Assembly (NCBI GenBank): GCA_016858145.1
Contig: JAEHOE010000023.1
Span: 744,001 to 808,000 of the forward strand
Source: Edaphochlamys debaryana
Taxonomy: Eukaryota; Chlorophyta; Chlorophyceae; Chlamydomonadales
DNA length: 64,000 nt
Reading direction: 5' to 3'
The position numbers were made by a program, and so were the translations under genes. The notes beneath the pieces are model-generated. The model saw only the letters and a program-made list of their open reading frames with translations, was not told where the DNA came from and ran no database searches. Positions 1-10,916 of this stretch are shown here, in pieces; the stretch's first letter is position 1; every line of letters begins with the position of its first letter.

Positions 1-756
1 GAACCCAAGGCCGCGGGCCAACACTCAATGACAGCCCTGGATGGAGAGCTTGCACCCCCCTCGCCTTACTGAGGCGGTGTTTCGGCCCGAACTGACACAG
101 GTGGGCTCACCGAGACCAAGGGTGAAAGCAGTCTATACGGTACAATTTGATACAAAGTACCGTAACTCTAAATGTCAGCATGGCGGTAAGCGTGCGGTAG
201 GTACACACCCAAACTCGGACCATGTCACGGCCTGGGCCAGCCGTGGTGGCAGCGCCCTCCCGGCCTGGCAGCCCCGTGAGGCCGGTTACACTTGGCTGGG
301 GCCTGCGGGGGGCTGTAGTCGTGTAGAGGCATGTCTCTTTGGAACAAGACTGCCTTACACCACAGGCAGGGGTGCAGTGGGCCAAGGTCTGAAGCAAGGG
401 CACCGCACGGAAGCCTCTCTGAAATGGTCGGCCCTCAACGCTTGACCCCATGCAGCCCAGTTGCAGCCCAGTTGCAGCCCACAGGAGAGTCCAGGAGACC
501 GTCCGGGCGTGGCACAGTTGGCAAGACCGGGAGGGACGGGGTTTAGGGCACTGGGTCGGGGGAGAGCTCCGCCCGTCGGCTGCTGAGGCGCGGTGAAATG
601 AGTGAACGCTACGCGGCAAAGGGTTAAGGGGGCTGGTCAGACCCTGCGGGGCGTGGGGTGGGGGGCTGTGGGGGGCTTGCAGTGGGCCTCGCGATCGAAA
701 CGAGTAACACGCGCTCCACCTCCCAACAAGCCCTGCACCGTGCAGCATGCCTCCCC
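1..756. other. Left edge, no supported gene
   Basis: GC-rich sequence with open frames on both strands but no splice-supported or family-recognisable protein. It lies outside the first copy of the dispersed repeat and may be intergenic, or the end of a neighbouring gene beyond the window. Confidence 0.4.
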
Positions 757-1470
757 AAGTCAAGCGGAGTGCCCCAGCGGCAGCGCAGCTGTCCCGCCGG
801 CGCCGCGACGACCCAAGGTCCATCCCGCAGCGCGCCCGATCTCGAGCTCGCGAAACAGGTCCCCGACGCTGTGCATTCCGCCACAGATCACGGCCAGGCG
901 CCACACAGCACCCCCACATAGTCGTCCTAGGCACACGTCAAGCTGGGAGCCTGCCGTTTGCCGCCATCGACTGCCCAGGGATGGCTAGACCGGGCGCAGA
1001 CGCTGTTCCTCTGCCTCCATCCACACAGCAAGCGCATCCAAGAGTAGAGAAGACTGCTGCCGTCCGTTAGGAGCATGGCTTGGTCGCGACCGCGCCCGAG
1101 GAGAATCGCGATGCGCATCATGGCCGGAGCCAAAGGTGCTCGCCGACGAAGACAGCCCTCGGATTATCCGAGGATTAGATATATGGATGTCAAGGAAGCC
1201 ACCAAGGAGCAGCCCTCTGGCCTACCTGGCTCAGGCTGGCTGCTTTGCTGGCTTTGCCCTGGCCAGCGTTGACCCGGCGCGGAGGCGGTCCCAGCCCACA
1301 TCCATCCCCCCGGACCCCTCGGGAGCCTTTCGATAGCAACTTGGAGGCCTCGGCAGGGCATTCCCTTAGCGGCGCCTGTGCGCCCCGACAGTACGGCACC
1401 AGGAGGCTCATCCTGCGCAGGGCCTTCGAGGGCCAAAAGCCAAGGTGCGTCGCAGCGCAAAGGCATAAGC
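757..1470 (+). repeat. Dispersed 0.8-kb repeat, copy 1
   Basis: Closely matches the segment at about 6283-7000 in the same orientation, and segments at about 38690-39470 and 44400-45140 in inverted orientation. Shared landmarks include the block around 800-990, the block around 1210-1440 and the phrase GCGCAGGGCCTTCGAGGGCC near 1416. Similarity to copy 2 stops near 1470, whereas copies 2-4 continue about 150 bp further, so copy 1 is shortened at this end. It lies upstream of the kinase-like gene that begins near 1833. Open frames inside it are not conserved as proteins, so I treat it as non-coding. Confidence 0.8.
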
Positions 1471-1832
1471 TGAATCACTCAATACACCAGAAAGGTCTGA
1501 TAGTAGCGAAGTCGCTCCGCCCAACAGCGAGCAGCGCCCACGATACACCCTGTCTCAGTAGCCCTACCGCCTCCCACCGAGCTGCGGCGCGAGCAGCGGT
1601 ATCCCTTTCCCGCCTCTCCAACGTCACAAGTGGGTTGTCGACAGCGATTGTCGCGAGCTCGGGAGCCGTGTGGCGCTGGTGTGCGCCAAGTCGATCCTCG
1701 CATGCGGGGCATCGGCGCAACTGGAACTTCACTTCCGGTCCTCTGCTTGAGTGCTACTCCTTTGTCACTGTGTCGCGGACGATAACATGGTGGTTTGGCC
1801 CCTTCTTCGTGCACGCAGTAGCTCTAAGCACG

Positions 1833-4800
1833 ATGGCGACGGGATCGATGTCCGAAGTTCGCCGAGACCAACGCGACGAGTCTGCAGAACCCTCGTGAGT
1901 GTACAGCAAGCATGCTTTGCTCCGTCTGGTCGCGTTGGCTTTGATGCCAGCTGGATGTCGATGGCGTCGGGGTGAACAGGCCGGTGGCTGGGTAACCGCA
2001 CGCACACTACAGGCCCGCACCAGCGTGGTTTAGAGTCTTCTGTCCCGTGCCCCTTGCGCCGTCATGGCGCGCGGGGCCGCTAGGTCCTACACCTATGCCC
2101 CCCTTGTCATGTTAGCCTGTGACATGTGAGCCCTTTGAAGGAGAAAGAGCTGTATTCAGCCGCCTTATTCAGTGTTCGTTGTGCCCTTCCGTCCCAACCA
2201 CATCCTCCCCCCTTAACCAGATCGTATGCCATGCCCGATGATCCGGGACTCACCTCGCCAAAGGCACCCGACGCAGCTGAAGATTGCGCTACTTACTGGG
2301 GGTGAGTTGTGTGGTCCTATGGATGACTGAACGGAATGCCAAGGTCTTGGGGGACGAGAGGCGCTGGGACTCCGTTCCGCCGGCGGCACGCTGCATGCAC
2401 GCGGCCTGCTGGGGTGCGCTATGCCTTGCACTAGACAGGGGTCTCAAAGCTTGGGGGCCCTCCAAGTCTACTCGCTTGCACGCCGCGACTTGGGGCAAGC
2501 GCAACAGGCCACCCTAGCGGGGCCCTCAGTTAAGCTGGTCCGGCTGCTTACCCCGCTTGGTCCGTCCCCCTCTTGCATCTCACATGCAGGCCACCCAGTA
2601 CCCTGGCCGAGCTGTGCCCCGGCGAGGCGCTCTGCTGCATCCAGCTCAGCCCCACCAAGACCAAGGCGGACAACCTCATCCGGAGCGGCAGCAACACCAT
2701 CGCTGAGACCCAGACCTGCCACCTGCGTCCGCCCACCGCCTCCCGGCCTGAGCCCGCCACGGTCATCAGCTCCTGCAGCTACGCGCTGCTCGCCCCCAAG
2801 CTCAACCCCTTCATCAACATGAAGGAGTACGAGTGGCAGGCCAAGACCACCCTCTGGGGCAGCAAGATTCCCTGCATCTCAGTCCCGGCGCCTCCCGCAG
2901 CCGTGGTCTTCATCCCACGCCGGCCCGCGCCCCCGCCGCCGGAGGCCCGGTTTGCTGCCTGCGCCACCACGCTCGAGCCCAAACCCGAGCCCATCATCCC
3001 CGGGTCTCCGCGCCTCAGCAGCGCCGGGGCATTTCCTCCTGGGAGCTGCCGCAAGACGACGGCGACGCCTGCGCCCTCATCACATCGTCGTCAACCGCCT
3101 CCATCTCCGCCGCCTCCAGCGAGTGCGGCAGCGCAGGCGGCTCTGAGCTGTCGTCCCGCGTGCCCAGCGGCTGGTCCCTGTTAGCGGCCTCCTCCGCCAA
3201 GTCTCTGGCATCCGAGGCTGACGACGTGGCGCCACCACCGCCCGCCGCTGCCGGGTCGCCTGAGCCTGAGCCCTGCTCGGCCGCCAACGTTAGCCCTCAG
3301 CCCCTGGCGCCGCAGGCCGTGATCGACATCCTCTCACAGCGCCCCGGCGAGGCCCTCTCCGAGGAGGACCTGCTCCGCGCCGCCTCCGGCCTGCAGGCGT
3401 GCTGCAGCAGCCAGGGCGGGGCCGTGTCCTTGGCGGTGGCCCTGTGCGAGCGCCTCTGCAGCTCCACCCCCTCCGCCGTCGCCTCCCCTGCCGGCCCCTG
3501 CCCCGCATCCGCTGCCGCCGGTGCGTCCTCCTCCGCCGACTCTGCCGAGCTCCGGCGGCGGAAGACGTCCCTGCACGAGAGCGAGGGCAGCCTCGGCCTG
3601 GCCAAGCTCGAGCTCACCACCCTCAAGCTGCAGCTCAGCCTGTCCAGCAGCCAGGCCCTGGCCGCCCAGCACAAGGCCGAGGCCGAGGCCGCCAGGCTAC
3701 GCTCCCAGCTGGAGCAGCTACAGTGCGAACTGGAGGCGGCGGCGGAGGCAGCAGCGACCGCGGCGGCCGCCGACCTGCAGGACTCGGAGCTTGGCCGCAT
3801 CCTGCGGTGCTCGCACGAGCTCATCGCCCGGGCCCTGGGCTGCTCCTTCCCCGAGGAGCTGGTGCTGCAGCCCGTGCTGGACACCTGGCGGGAGGTGCCC
3901 GAGTACGCCGATGGCAACGCGGCGGTGCTGTTGGTGGAGGACCCCAAGCTGGCGCACGCGCTGGCCGCCCGGGCGCAGCTCAACGAGCAGTGCGCGGCGG
4001 AGGGCACGGGCTCGCCGCTGTCGCCCACCGACCTGCCGCCGCCCGGCCTCCGGGCCGACGTGCTGGCGGCGGGCGCCAGACTCGCAGCGGAACAGCCCGG
4101 CTCGGTGCCCCTCAACTGCCCCAGCGACGCCCGCTTCGTCCTCAAGATATTCCCCTTCGCCAGCGCCGCCAAGGCCCTGCAAGTTTCCATCGCCCGCGCC
4201 GCTGACCCCGCCCACCCGCGCCACCAGTGCGGCGCAGCTCAGCTGGAGCACGTGTGCGCCGAGGCGGTGAACAACAGCCTGGTCTCCACCCTGGCCCCCG
4301 GCGAGTTCCTGGCGCCGCTCATGTGCGCCACCATGGAGCTGCGGGGGCCCTGCGAGGCCACCGCCGATGCGGACCGGCAGCTGGTGCTGGTGTACCCGTT
4401 CCAGGCGCAGGGCGATTTGCACGAGCGACAGCACCGGCTGGCGTGCGACGTGTGCAGCCAGGTGGCGGAGGCGGGGCCGGAGCGGCTGGCGGAGGAGGCG
4501 CGCGAGGGCGCCCGCTTCCTGGTGCAGGCGGCGACGGAGGGCGTCAAGGGCATTGCCCGCGTCATGGCCAAGGTTCACGAGATCAAGCTCGTGGCGGACG
4601 GTGGGTGCTGAGAGGGCAGGGCTGGCAAAGGGCCACGGGGCAAAGCTGGCGAGCCGCTTGCTAGAGAGGGAGTGCTGGTGGAAGCGCTGGCGCTCCTATT
4701 CGTTCGATCTGGCTCGAGCGCACGACTAGCCGGTGGGGTTGCATGCTACAGCTCACGTCTTTGCACCCAACTGCACCGCGCTGACCTGACTCCCGCCCTC

Positions 4801-5239
4801 CGCTTCCGTTGCTTCCTTCGCAGACGCCAAGCCCACGAACTTCATTGTGAACGACACCGGCCGGATCCAGGGCATTGACACGGCCTGGATGCGGCAAGCA
4901 GAGGAGGGCGAGGGGGTTGAGGCCAAGTGCCGGGGCGCGGGCGTGGGCACGCCCGGCTTCCTGGCGCCGGAGCGCGAGTGGCTCGACCTGGCCTACTCGG
5001 GCGGCAGCTCGGACGTGCACGCCGCCGCCGACTCGGGCTTCAGCATGCTGGAGACCAGCCGGAAGGTCTTCCGCCGCCAGCCTGAGGCCATGGCGGCGGC
5101 GCTGCTGCAGGCGCTGGAGGTGGAGGTGGTGGAGTCGGGGCTGCAGGCCATCCTGGACGCGGGCCGCCGGCCCGAGGCCTTCGACCGGCCCACGGCGGGC
5201 GAGGTGCTGCGTATGCTGCTTGAGCTGGAGGCCTGCTGA
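1833..5239 (+). CDS. Divergent protein-kinase-like protein A (apparent frameshift)
   Basis: Phase-consistent exons: 1833-1894, 2221-2301, 2590-4600, 4824-5239, about 856 aa. The ATG at 1833 has A at -3 and G at +4. The C-terminal half carries kinase landmarks: a VAIK-like lysine in VLKIF (about 4135-4150), a hinge-like LVLVYPF then GDL (about 4384-4418), a catalytic-loop DAKPTN rebuilt across the last intron (D, K and N kept, HR lost), GID in place of DFG, GTPGFLAPE (4946-4972) and a final RPTAGEVL. A coiled-coil-like Ala/Glu/Leu stretch precedes it (about 3590-3770). The well-coded frame in 2590-3040 and the frame from about 3045 onward differ by one nucleotide with no credible intron between them. 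This is a true frameshift, an assembly indel or an unseen splice. Its paralogue lies at 40638-42976. Substrate and activity are unknown. Confidence 0.65.
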
Positions 5240-6239
5240 GGGCCACGGCGCTGACGCGCCGCCCGCGTGTGTGGGCGGCGAGAGCAGCCGGGAGGGGTGC
5301 GGGTGGGCAGGGTTGCGCGGACAGTGCTGCCCAGGTCAGTGGAGGAGCCGCGGCGGCGCCTGCAGGGCGGGTGCCGCAGGTAGTGTCCAGCATGCCGTCA
5401 AAGGATGGAGGGGGCTGGGGCGGAGAGCCCCGGCATGTATGACTGCACAACATGAGTTTGGGACGGGGCGCTCCAAGCTCCTGTTGCTTCAACGCTATGA
5501 AATGCATTCATTGGTGTTGGACAACACAATGGGTCCACAGGCGTGGACGATCTGGTGGCCGGTGTTTTGCTGGGACCGGGGCTTTGGGGGTTACCTGACA
5601 TCAGTAGGGTGGGGAGCATGCGGCGGGGTAGATTGCAATGCTCTACGTAGCTGGTGCACGACTACTACGCTTGCTGATCAAATTGCACATTTTGCAGGGT
5701 ACCGTATCTTTGACGTGAGGTGGCCGTAGTTGGTGGGACCATGCGATACCAGCACGTCGTGGAGACACCTACTGCGCGTGCGCTGTTTGGTGTGGTGAGA
5801 GCGTGACTGATGACGTGCTGTGTCACTCGGGGCGGTGCTACTCCTCTACGCTTTCGCTTCCTAGCTGAAGTTGAGAACGCTCGAGTGCTGGCTCCCAGAT
5901 GCATCTACTTTATGAGGCCAGGTGGGGTTCGCATGGGTGACGCTGCGACCGACGGCAGCAGGCTTGTAAGGCGTCACGGTGGATTGAGGCCAGTACCGTG
6001 TCCCGGCCTGACACCAACGGCCAGCGTGATTATCTGTCCCTGTCGCCCAGTCCGGATCCAGCACTGAGGGGACTGTATGAGTGCTGTTGGCAGCAGGTTA
6101 GAGGACGGACTCTACTTTACTTCCGGGGGGCAGCGACCACCGAGAGCCGAGAGGGGTAAGCGGAGGACGCGCGGCTCAGGTTCCCTGCCTGGAGGGGGGC
6201 AGGAAGCGGGAGAGGGTTGGCAGAGGTTGGCGGAGCGCC
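5240..6239. other. Intergenic, 3' side of kinase-like gene A
   Basis: No gene recognised. It holds the probable 3' UTR of the kinase-like gene with a TGTAA near 5965, then sequence leading into repeat copy 2. Confidence 0.45.
5965..5969 (+). terminator. Possible TGTAA poly(A) signal, kinase-like gene A
   Basis: TGTAA is the usual poly(A) signal of volvocine algae. This one lies about 725 nt after the stop of the upstream gene, a long but possible 3' UTR. Confidence 0.35.
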
Positions 6240-7170
6240 TCGTCGCCCCACACCTCAAGCCGTGCCCCAAAGCGTGTCCTCCGCGAGTCGAGCGGGGTGA
6301 CCCAGCGACAGCGCGGCTGTCCCGCCGGCGCCGCGACGACCCAAGGTCCATCCCGCAGCGCGCCCGATCTCGAGCTCGCGAAACAGGTCCCCGCCGCTGC
6401 TCATTCCACCACAGATCACAGCCAGGCACCACACCGCACCCCCACATAGTCGTCCTAGGCACACGTCAAGCTGGGAGCCTGCCGTTTGCCGCCATCGACT
6501 GCCCAGGGATGGCTAGACCGGGCGCAGACGCCGCTCTCCTGCCTTCCGCCATCCCTTCTGAGCATCCCAGAATAGAGAAGACTGCTGCCGACCGTTAGGG
6601 GTATGGCTTTGGCTTGACCGCGCCCGCGGAGAATCGCGAGGCGCACCATGGCCGGAGCCAGAGGTGCTCGCCGACGAGGACAGTCCTCGACATAACAGAG
6701 GGCTAGTACTCGGATATCTAGGAAGCCACCAAGGAGCAGCCCTCTGGCCTACCTGGCTCAGGCTGGCTGCTTTGCTGGCTTTGCCCTGGCCAGCGTTGAC
6801 CCGTCGCGGAGGCGGTCCCAGCCCACATCCACCCCCCCGGACCCCTCGGGAGCCTTTCGATAGCAACTTGGAGGCCTCAGCAGGGCATTCCCTTAGCGGC
6901 GCCTGTGCGCCCGGACCGTACAGCATGAGGAGGCTCATCCTGCGCAGGGCCTTCGAGGGCCAAAAGCCAGTGTGCCTCGCAGCCTGGAGCCATAAGTCAT
7001 TTTGCTCCCGCTATAATAAGCTCCATAAGCTTACGACCTATCACCGGCGCCGAACCCTCGCGAGACACCAAGGACCTGCTGTTTCGCCAGTTGCATCCCC
7101 GCTGTGCGGCCTGCGGGTGCGGCACGCTCAGCTTTACAGCCACTCCGACCACGGAACTACACAAGTGAGC
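6240..7170 (+). repeat. Dispersed 0.8-kb repeat, copy 2
   Basis: Second direct copy in the left arm. Its first 40-50 bp (CCCCACACCTCAAGCCGTGC near 6246) also match inverted copy 4, and its last 150 bp match copies 3 and 4. It ends about 200 bp before the start codon of PPSY gene A, so it covers that gene's likely promoter. Confidence 0.8.
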
Positions 7171-7320
7171 GCCTATGAGAGCCTAGAAAGGCCTTTGGCG
7201 GCATTTGGGCTCAGTTTTGGGGAAGGCCCGGCGCCCACGTGCGCCTCTCATCGCGCTCTGAGGAAGCACCCCAACGCTCCGATTGAATCCAGAACAGCTC
7301 AGACGCGCTGTATTGGCGCT

Positions 7321-7325
7321 TATAA
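7321..7325 (+). promoter_or_regulatory. TATA-like box of PPSY gene A
   Basis: CTTATAAGG lies about 60 bp upstream of the start codon and is conserved at the same distance upstream of the inverted paralogue (about 38427-38432). This is consistent with a core promoter element. Confidence 0.45.
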
Positions 7326-7380
7326 GGCACAACCCTGACGGTTTTCACTCTCGTTTGTTGTTCATGCGCCGCAGATGACC

Positions 7381-9479
7381 ATGCCGGCGTGGCTCCAACC
7401 CGACGAGGCGTGAGTTCATGGTCCTCGGGCACGGTTATTAGCTAATGTAGAGCCTTTCCGCTAGATCTTGGGCATTAAAACGAGGTTGTGCCGTCGCACA
7501 GTCAGGTCTTCCGGCCTCAACCCTCCTCGCCCCATTCCCCGTTCTCGCCCCGCATTACCCTGCGCAGGGCCTTCGTCGACATTGACCTTGGCCTTGGCAA
7601 TGACGGCGCAAGCTCCCCGTGTCACATGAAGCCCTGTAGTCAGCGGATAGACCTGATGTGAGTGGGGTTGGGATACCTGGGAAGGCAGGTTGCGCTGGTG
7701 TCCCCCGACTCCCCCCTCGGCCTGTGCTTGGCCTATCCTTGATCGAATTGCCAACGCGCACTGACGCACGCTGCCCTGTTCTCCCGTTGTCTTCAGAGGC
7801 CCGCCATCATGGATTGAGCGGCAAATCAAGGCCCTGCCTGCCGCCTTCAAGTCCAACGCACTCTGCCTAGCAGCGGTCAGCTGGCCGGCGCACGTGCAGC
7901 GGCCCCAGTCCCCATCTCAGTCCCCCGCCCAGTCCCCGCGTCAGCCCATCGTGTTCTGGAACAACGGCGTTCCCGTGGAGGTGCTTGAGCTGGAAGACGA
8001 GGAGGTGGAACAGCTGGCGGACACAGAGCACGAGGGGTAAGCCCCGCAGCACCGCTGCTAGCAAGCACGAACTGGGTTGGTCCTGTCCAGCTCTGCGCAC
8101 CCACTCCGTACGGCGTCTCACGTTCACGCACCTTGCGCACGCAGGTACTTCGAGGAGGTGGACCTCGGCCACGGCTCCAGCAGCGCATCCCTCGGCACGG
8201 GCGTCTGGACCCGCTTCGAGGATCAGGACGGCACGTGAGTTCCTAGATAGCCTCGGGTCGGTGTCAGCGGCTTCTCGCCAAGGGTGGCGTGTGTCCCATG
8301 CAGATACCTCCCATCTCCTGAATCAGCTTGTCCCCCATGCATCTTGTTCGTGCAGGACTTTCGTTGAGGTGGGCCTGCTGGGGAATGAAGCTGCGAGGAC
8401 GCCCCAGGGAGGGTTCAAGGCCCACCTCGGGTACGTGAGCGGCCGCCCGTGGGGGGCTGGAAGAAGCCGAGGCCAAGCAGCACAGCTGGTTCCGTAGGCA
8501 TCCTTACTGCGCGCTGACTTGCCCCTCACACGCTCCCCCCTCTCCTGCCAGGGGATCGCCATGTGGGTTGCCCCCGTCGTACGAGGCCCTCCTCGCCACC
8601 GGCGCCTTCTGCTCCATCGCCATCACCCCACGCACCGCCGCACCCCCACCCTCCTACGATTCCCTCTTCCCCGGGGGTGCCATCAGCCCGGTCAGCCCCT
8701 GCTCCCCCTCCACGGATGCCCTGTGGCCCCATCCGACCCTCATCGTGATGTGGAATGACGGGTTGCGGGTTGAGGCAGACAGCGGGGAGGAGAGCGAGGA
8801 GGAGGAGGAGGAGGAGCCCGAGGTCATCCACACTACGCCCTTCGACGTAGAGGCAGCCCTGGCGGAGGAGCGTGCCGTGGAAGCCACCCTTGCCCCCACC
8901 TCCGCTTCCCTCGCCCCAATGGCTGCCGCTCCACACGCCACCACCAGCGTTGTGCCTGCCCTGCTGGGGTCAGGCATGCTACGCCGGGTATCCTCTCCCT
9001 TTTTTGCGGCCGCAAGCAACACGGCCGCCACCACTCCCAGCTCCGGCGTAACCGGTTCGGAGGACGATGCCTCCGCCTCACCCTCGGCAGCTTCCTCCGC
9101 CTCCACCTCCCGCACCACCTCCCAGACCTCGATCGCCTACCTGGCATCGCCACCCCTCGCGGCAACCCGCTCGGCCTCCGGCGCTGCGCCCTCCCCTGCC
9201 GCCGCCGGGCCCGCCCTTTCCGACCTCCTCGCCTCCGAGTCCCCCGACGACCCGCTCTCCGTGTCGACCTTCCTGCTCATCGGCGGGGGCCACCACAACC
9301 TGCCCCGCTTCCTGGAGTGGCGGGAGGAGGTGCGGCTGCGGAGGCAGGTGCGGGCGGCGGAGCAGCTGCAGCTCGAGAGGCTGACGGCGCTCCTGCTCCA
9401 ACAGCAGCGGCGGGCGGCCGAGGCGTCCTGCAGCCCCGCGCGCTGGTGGGCGGCGGTCAAGGAGGCATTGGCGTCCTGA
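7381..9479 (+). CDS. Acidic PPSY-motif protein A, unknown function
   Basis: Six exons with matching phases: 7381-7409, 7568-7657, 7797-8036, 8145-8234, 8356-8430, 8552-9479, giving 483 aa. The start is the Met kept in both paralogues (MPAWLQPDEA). An ATG 6 nt upstream exists only in this copy. Two PPxY motifs (LPPSYEALL at about 181-189 and PPPSYDSLF at about 206-214) are typical WW-domain ligands. Two related short segments, VFWNNG and VMWNDG, each precede acidic runs, the second a run of Glu residues, suggesting an internal duplication. A Ser/Ala/Thr-rich middle and an Arg/Gln/Leu-rich amphipathic C-terminus follow. There is no signal peptide or membrane segment. I do not recognise the family. 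The paralogue at 36289-38371 keeps every exon boundary. Confidence 0.75.
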
Positions 9480-10599
9480 GGAGCGGAACCGAGGAGCTGT
9501 ATGCCGCTGGCGAGGGCACAGCACGGTGAGATCCTGCTTCAGAGGGTTGGGTGTCACAAGGGCGCCGCCTAACCAATGACACCCCAGTGACCAGTGAACC
9601 CACCACGACAGCCGCCTTCTTACCCATGCTCCCTGTCTACCCTGCCCTACCGCCTACCCTCAGCAGATCCGCACCATTGAGATCAGAGGCGCATGTACGG
9701 ACCTCATGTGGCTTCAAGACACAAGAAGGGTGCCGACAGCACCATGCATGAATAGCGTATCTACCGGACCCCATGGGACAGACAGATGCCGCCCCGCTGC
9801 ACGGCGGGCCATTCGACAGCGTTGGCTTAAATCGTATTAGGCGTACCATGTGATACGACATGGCACGTGGTTCCACCTTAATGTTTCGAAGTGATAGCGG
9901 TGCGTGTCTGATTGGAAGACGCGCGTTAGGAATGCGCTGGCATTGCCCGCCGGTTAAGAGGAGCCGGCGGGTGCGCAGCGCATGTTAGCAGCCGGGCCCT
10001 GACAGGAGGTTGCCTCCTCCCGGGTGCTGGCCCTAATTCATAAGCGGTTGTATACCCCACTACATTTGTAGCGTTAGTCTGCCCCCTTCTCCCTTGCTCA
10101 CTACTTGTTAAGTCCGTTTGTACCCTTTGATTCTTTCCACCTCGTCCTCTCTCTTCTGCTCAACCTTCTTGGCTTTGTGCTTGCATAGGGTGGGCCTCTT
10201 GGTGATTGAGGTGTTTTGTACACGCGGTAGTAGGGCACACCTGTCGTAGGCATGTGAACTGCGTAGGGTGTCGTGATAAGTACCGGCAGCACCCCGAGAG
10301 AAGCATATGCTTCTGGGGTAGCTGGCAGGCAGGCGGACGGTGTGCACCGCCTGACAAGCTCTGTCTTAAGGGCAGGAGGAGCACATGGCAAGAATAAGTG
10401 ACATGGATTGTCGGTGGGTGATCTCGTGCAGTGCAGTGTTCTGCTTACCAGTACCGGTAGTGTCTTAGCTCCTTCCCAGCATCACATGGGACCCGCTAGC
10501 AAACGAGACAGATTGTAGATCAAGGCAGTCGTGGGGTCAAGTCGAGAAGATGCTCCTGGTGGTTAGCAGGCGGACGGTGCATGTGCCTGATGGCAAGAA

Positions 10600-10685
10600 T
10601 TTGTGAAATAACTTAAGAGGTGTAGAATAAGTGGGAGCTTCGGCGACGGTGAAATACCACTACTTTTAACGTTGTTTTACTTAAT
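10600..10685 (+). rRNA. Fragment of large-subunit (25S/28S) rRNA
   Basis: The stretch reads as eukaryotic LSU rRNA: TTTGTGAAAT, then GAGGTGTAGAATAAGTGGG, GAAATACCACTACTTTTAAC and GTTTTACTTA in the right order and spacing. The flanks are not rRNA. At about 86 nt it cannot be functional. It is either captured rDNA or the rRNA-derived part of a mobile element. It sits about 190 bp inside the end of the left duplication arm. Confidence 0.8.
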
Positions 10686-10753
10686 CAATTTCTGGGAATG
10701 GAAGGCAAGGGCGCCATGTGGCACAGGAGGACACGGTGGTCCTACCTTGCTCT

Positions 10754-10916
10754 ACCGAGCTTTAACGCGTTGATAGCAGGTTGTCGGGGGACTCGCACCC
10801 CTCGGAACAGACTTAGCTGGCCGGTCTTATCTACGCTGACACCGGGCAGCTAAGTCTGTGCCGAGGGGTGCGAGTCCCCCGACAACCTACCTGCTATCAA
10901 CGCGTTAAAGCTCGGT
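10754..10916. repeat. Long near-perfect inverted repeat (hairpin)
   Basis: Arms 10754-10824 and 10842-10916 pair over about 71 nt with two mismatches and a 4-nt bulge, around a 17-nt loop. The outer ends read ACCGAGC and GCTCGGT. There is no ORF. It could be a MITE-like element, a cruciform site or a hairpin RNA precursor. I see no clear target-site duplication. Confidence 0.85.

Larger units (their letters stand above)
6240..10408 (+). repeat. Left arm of large inverted duplication (high-identity part)
   Basis: This block is inverted and nearly repeated at 35373-39470. It covers repeat copy 2, the PPSY gene, and 900 bp of 3' flank including a 9551-9740 segment and a 10100-10400 segment. Similarity ends near 10408 and 35373. 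Further out (to about 757 and 45185) gene order is still mirrored, but the kinase-like genes are strongly diverged. Confidence 0.8.

Noticed and set aside
757..1470. ORFs inside the dispersed repeats (e.g. one starting MPRTTMWGC in all four copies)
   Set aside because: The frames change length and are interrupted between copies, with no splice support or known domain. The DNA, not a protein, is conserved.
2950..3021. A 69- or 72-bp intron that might repair the kinase-like A frameshift
   Set aside because: Both lengths are multiples of three, so they leave the two frames offset. The donor is also weak.
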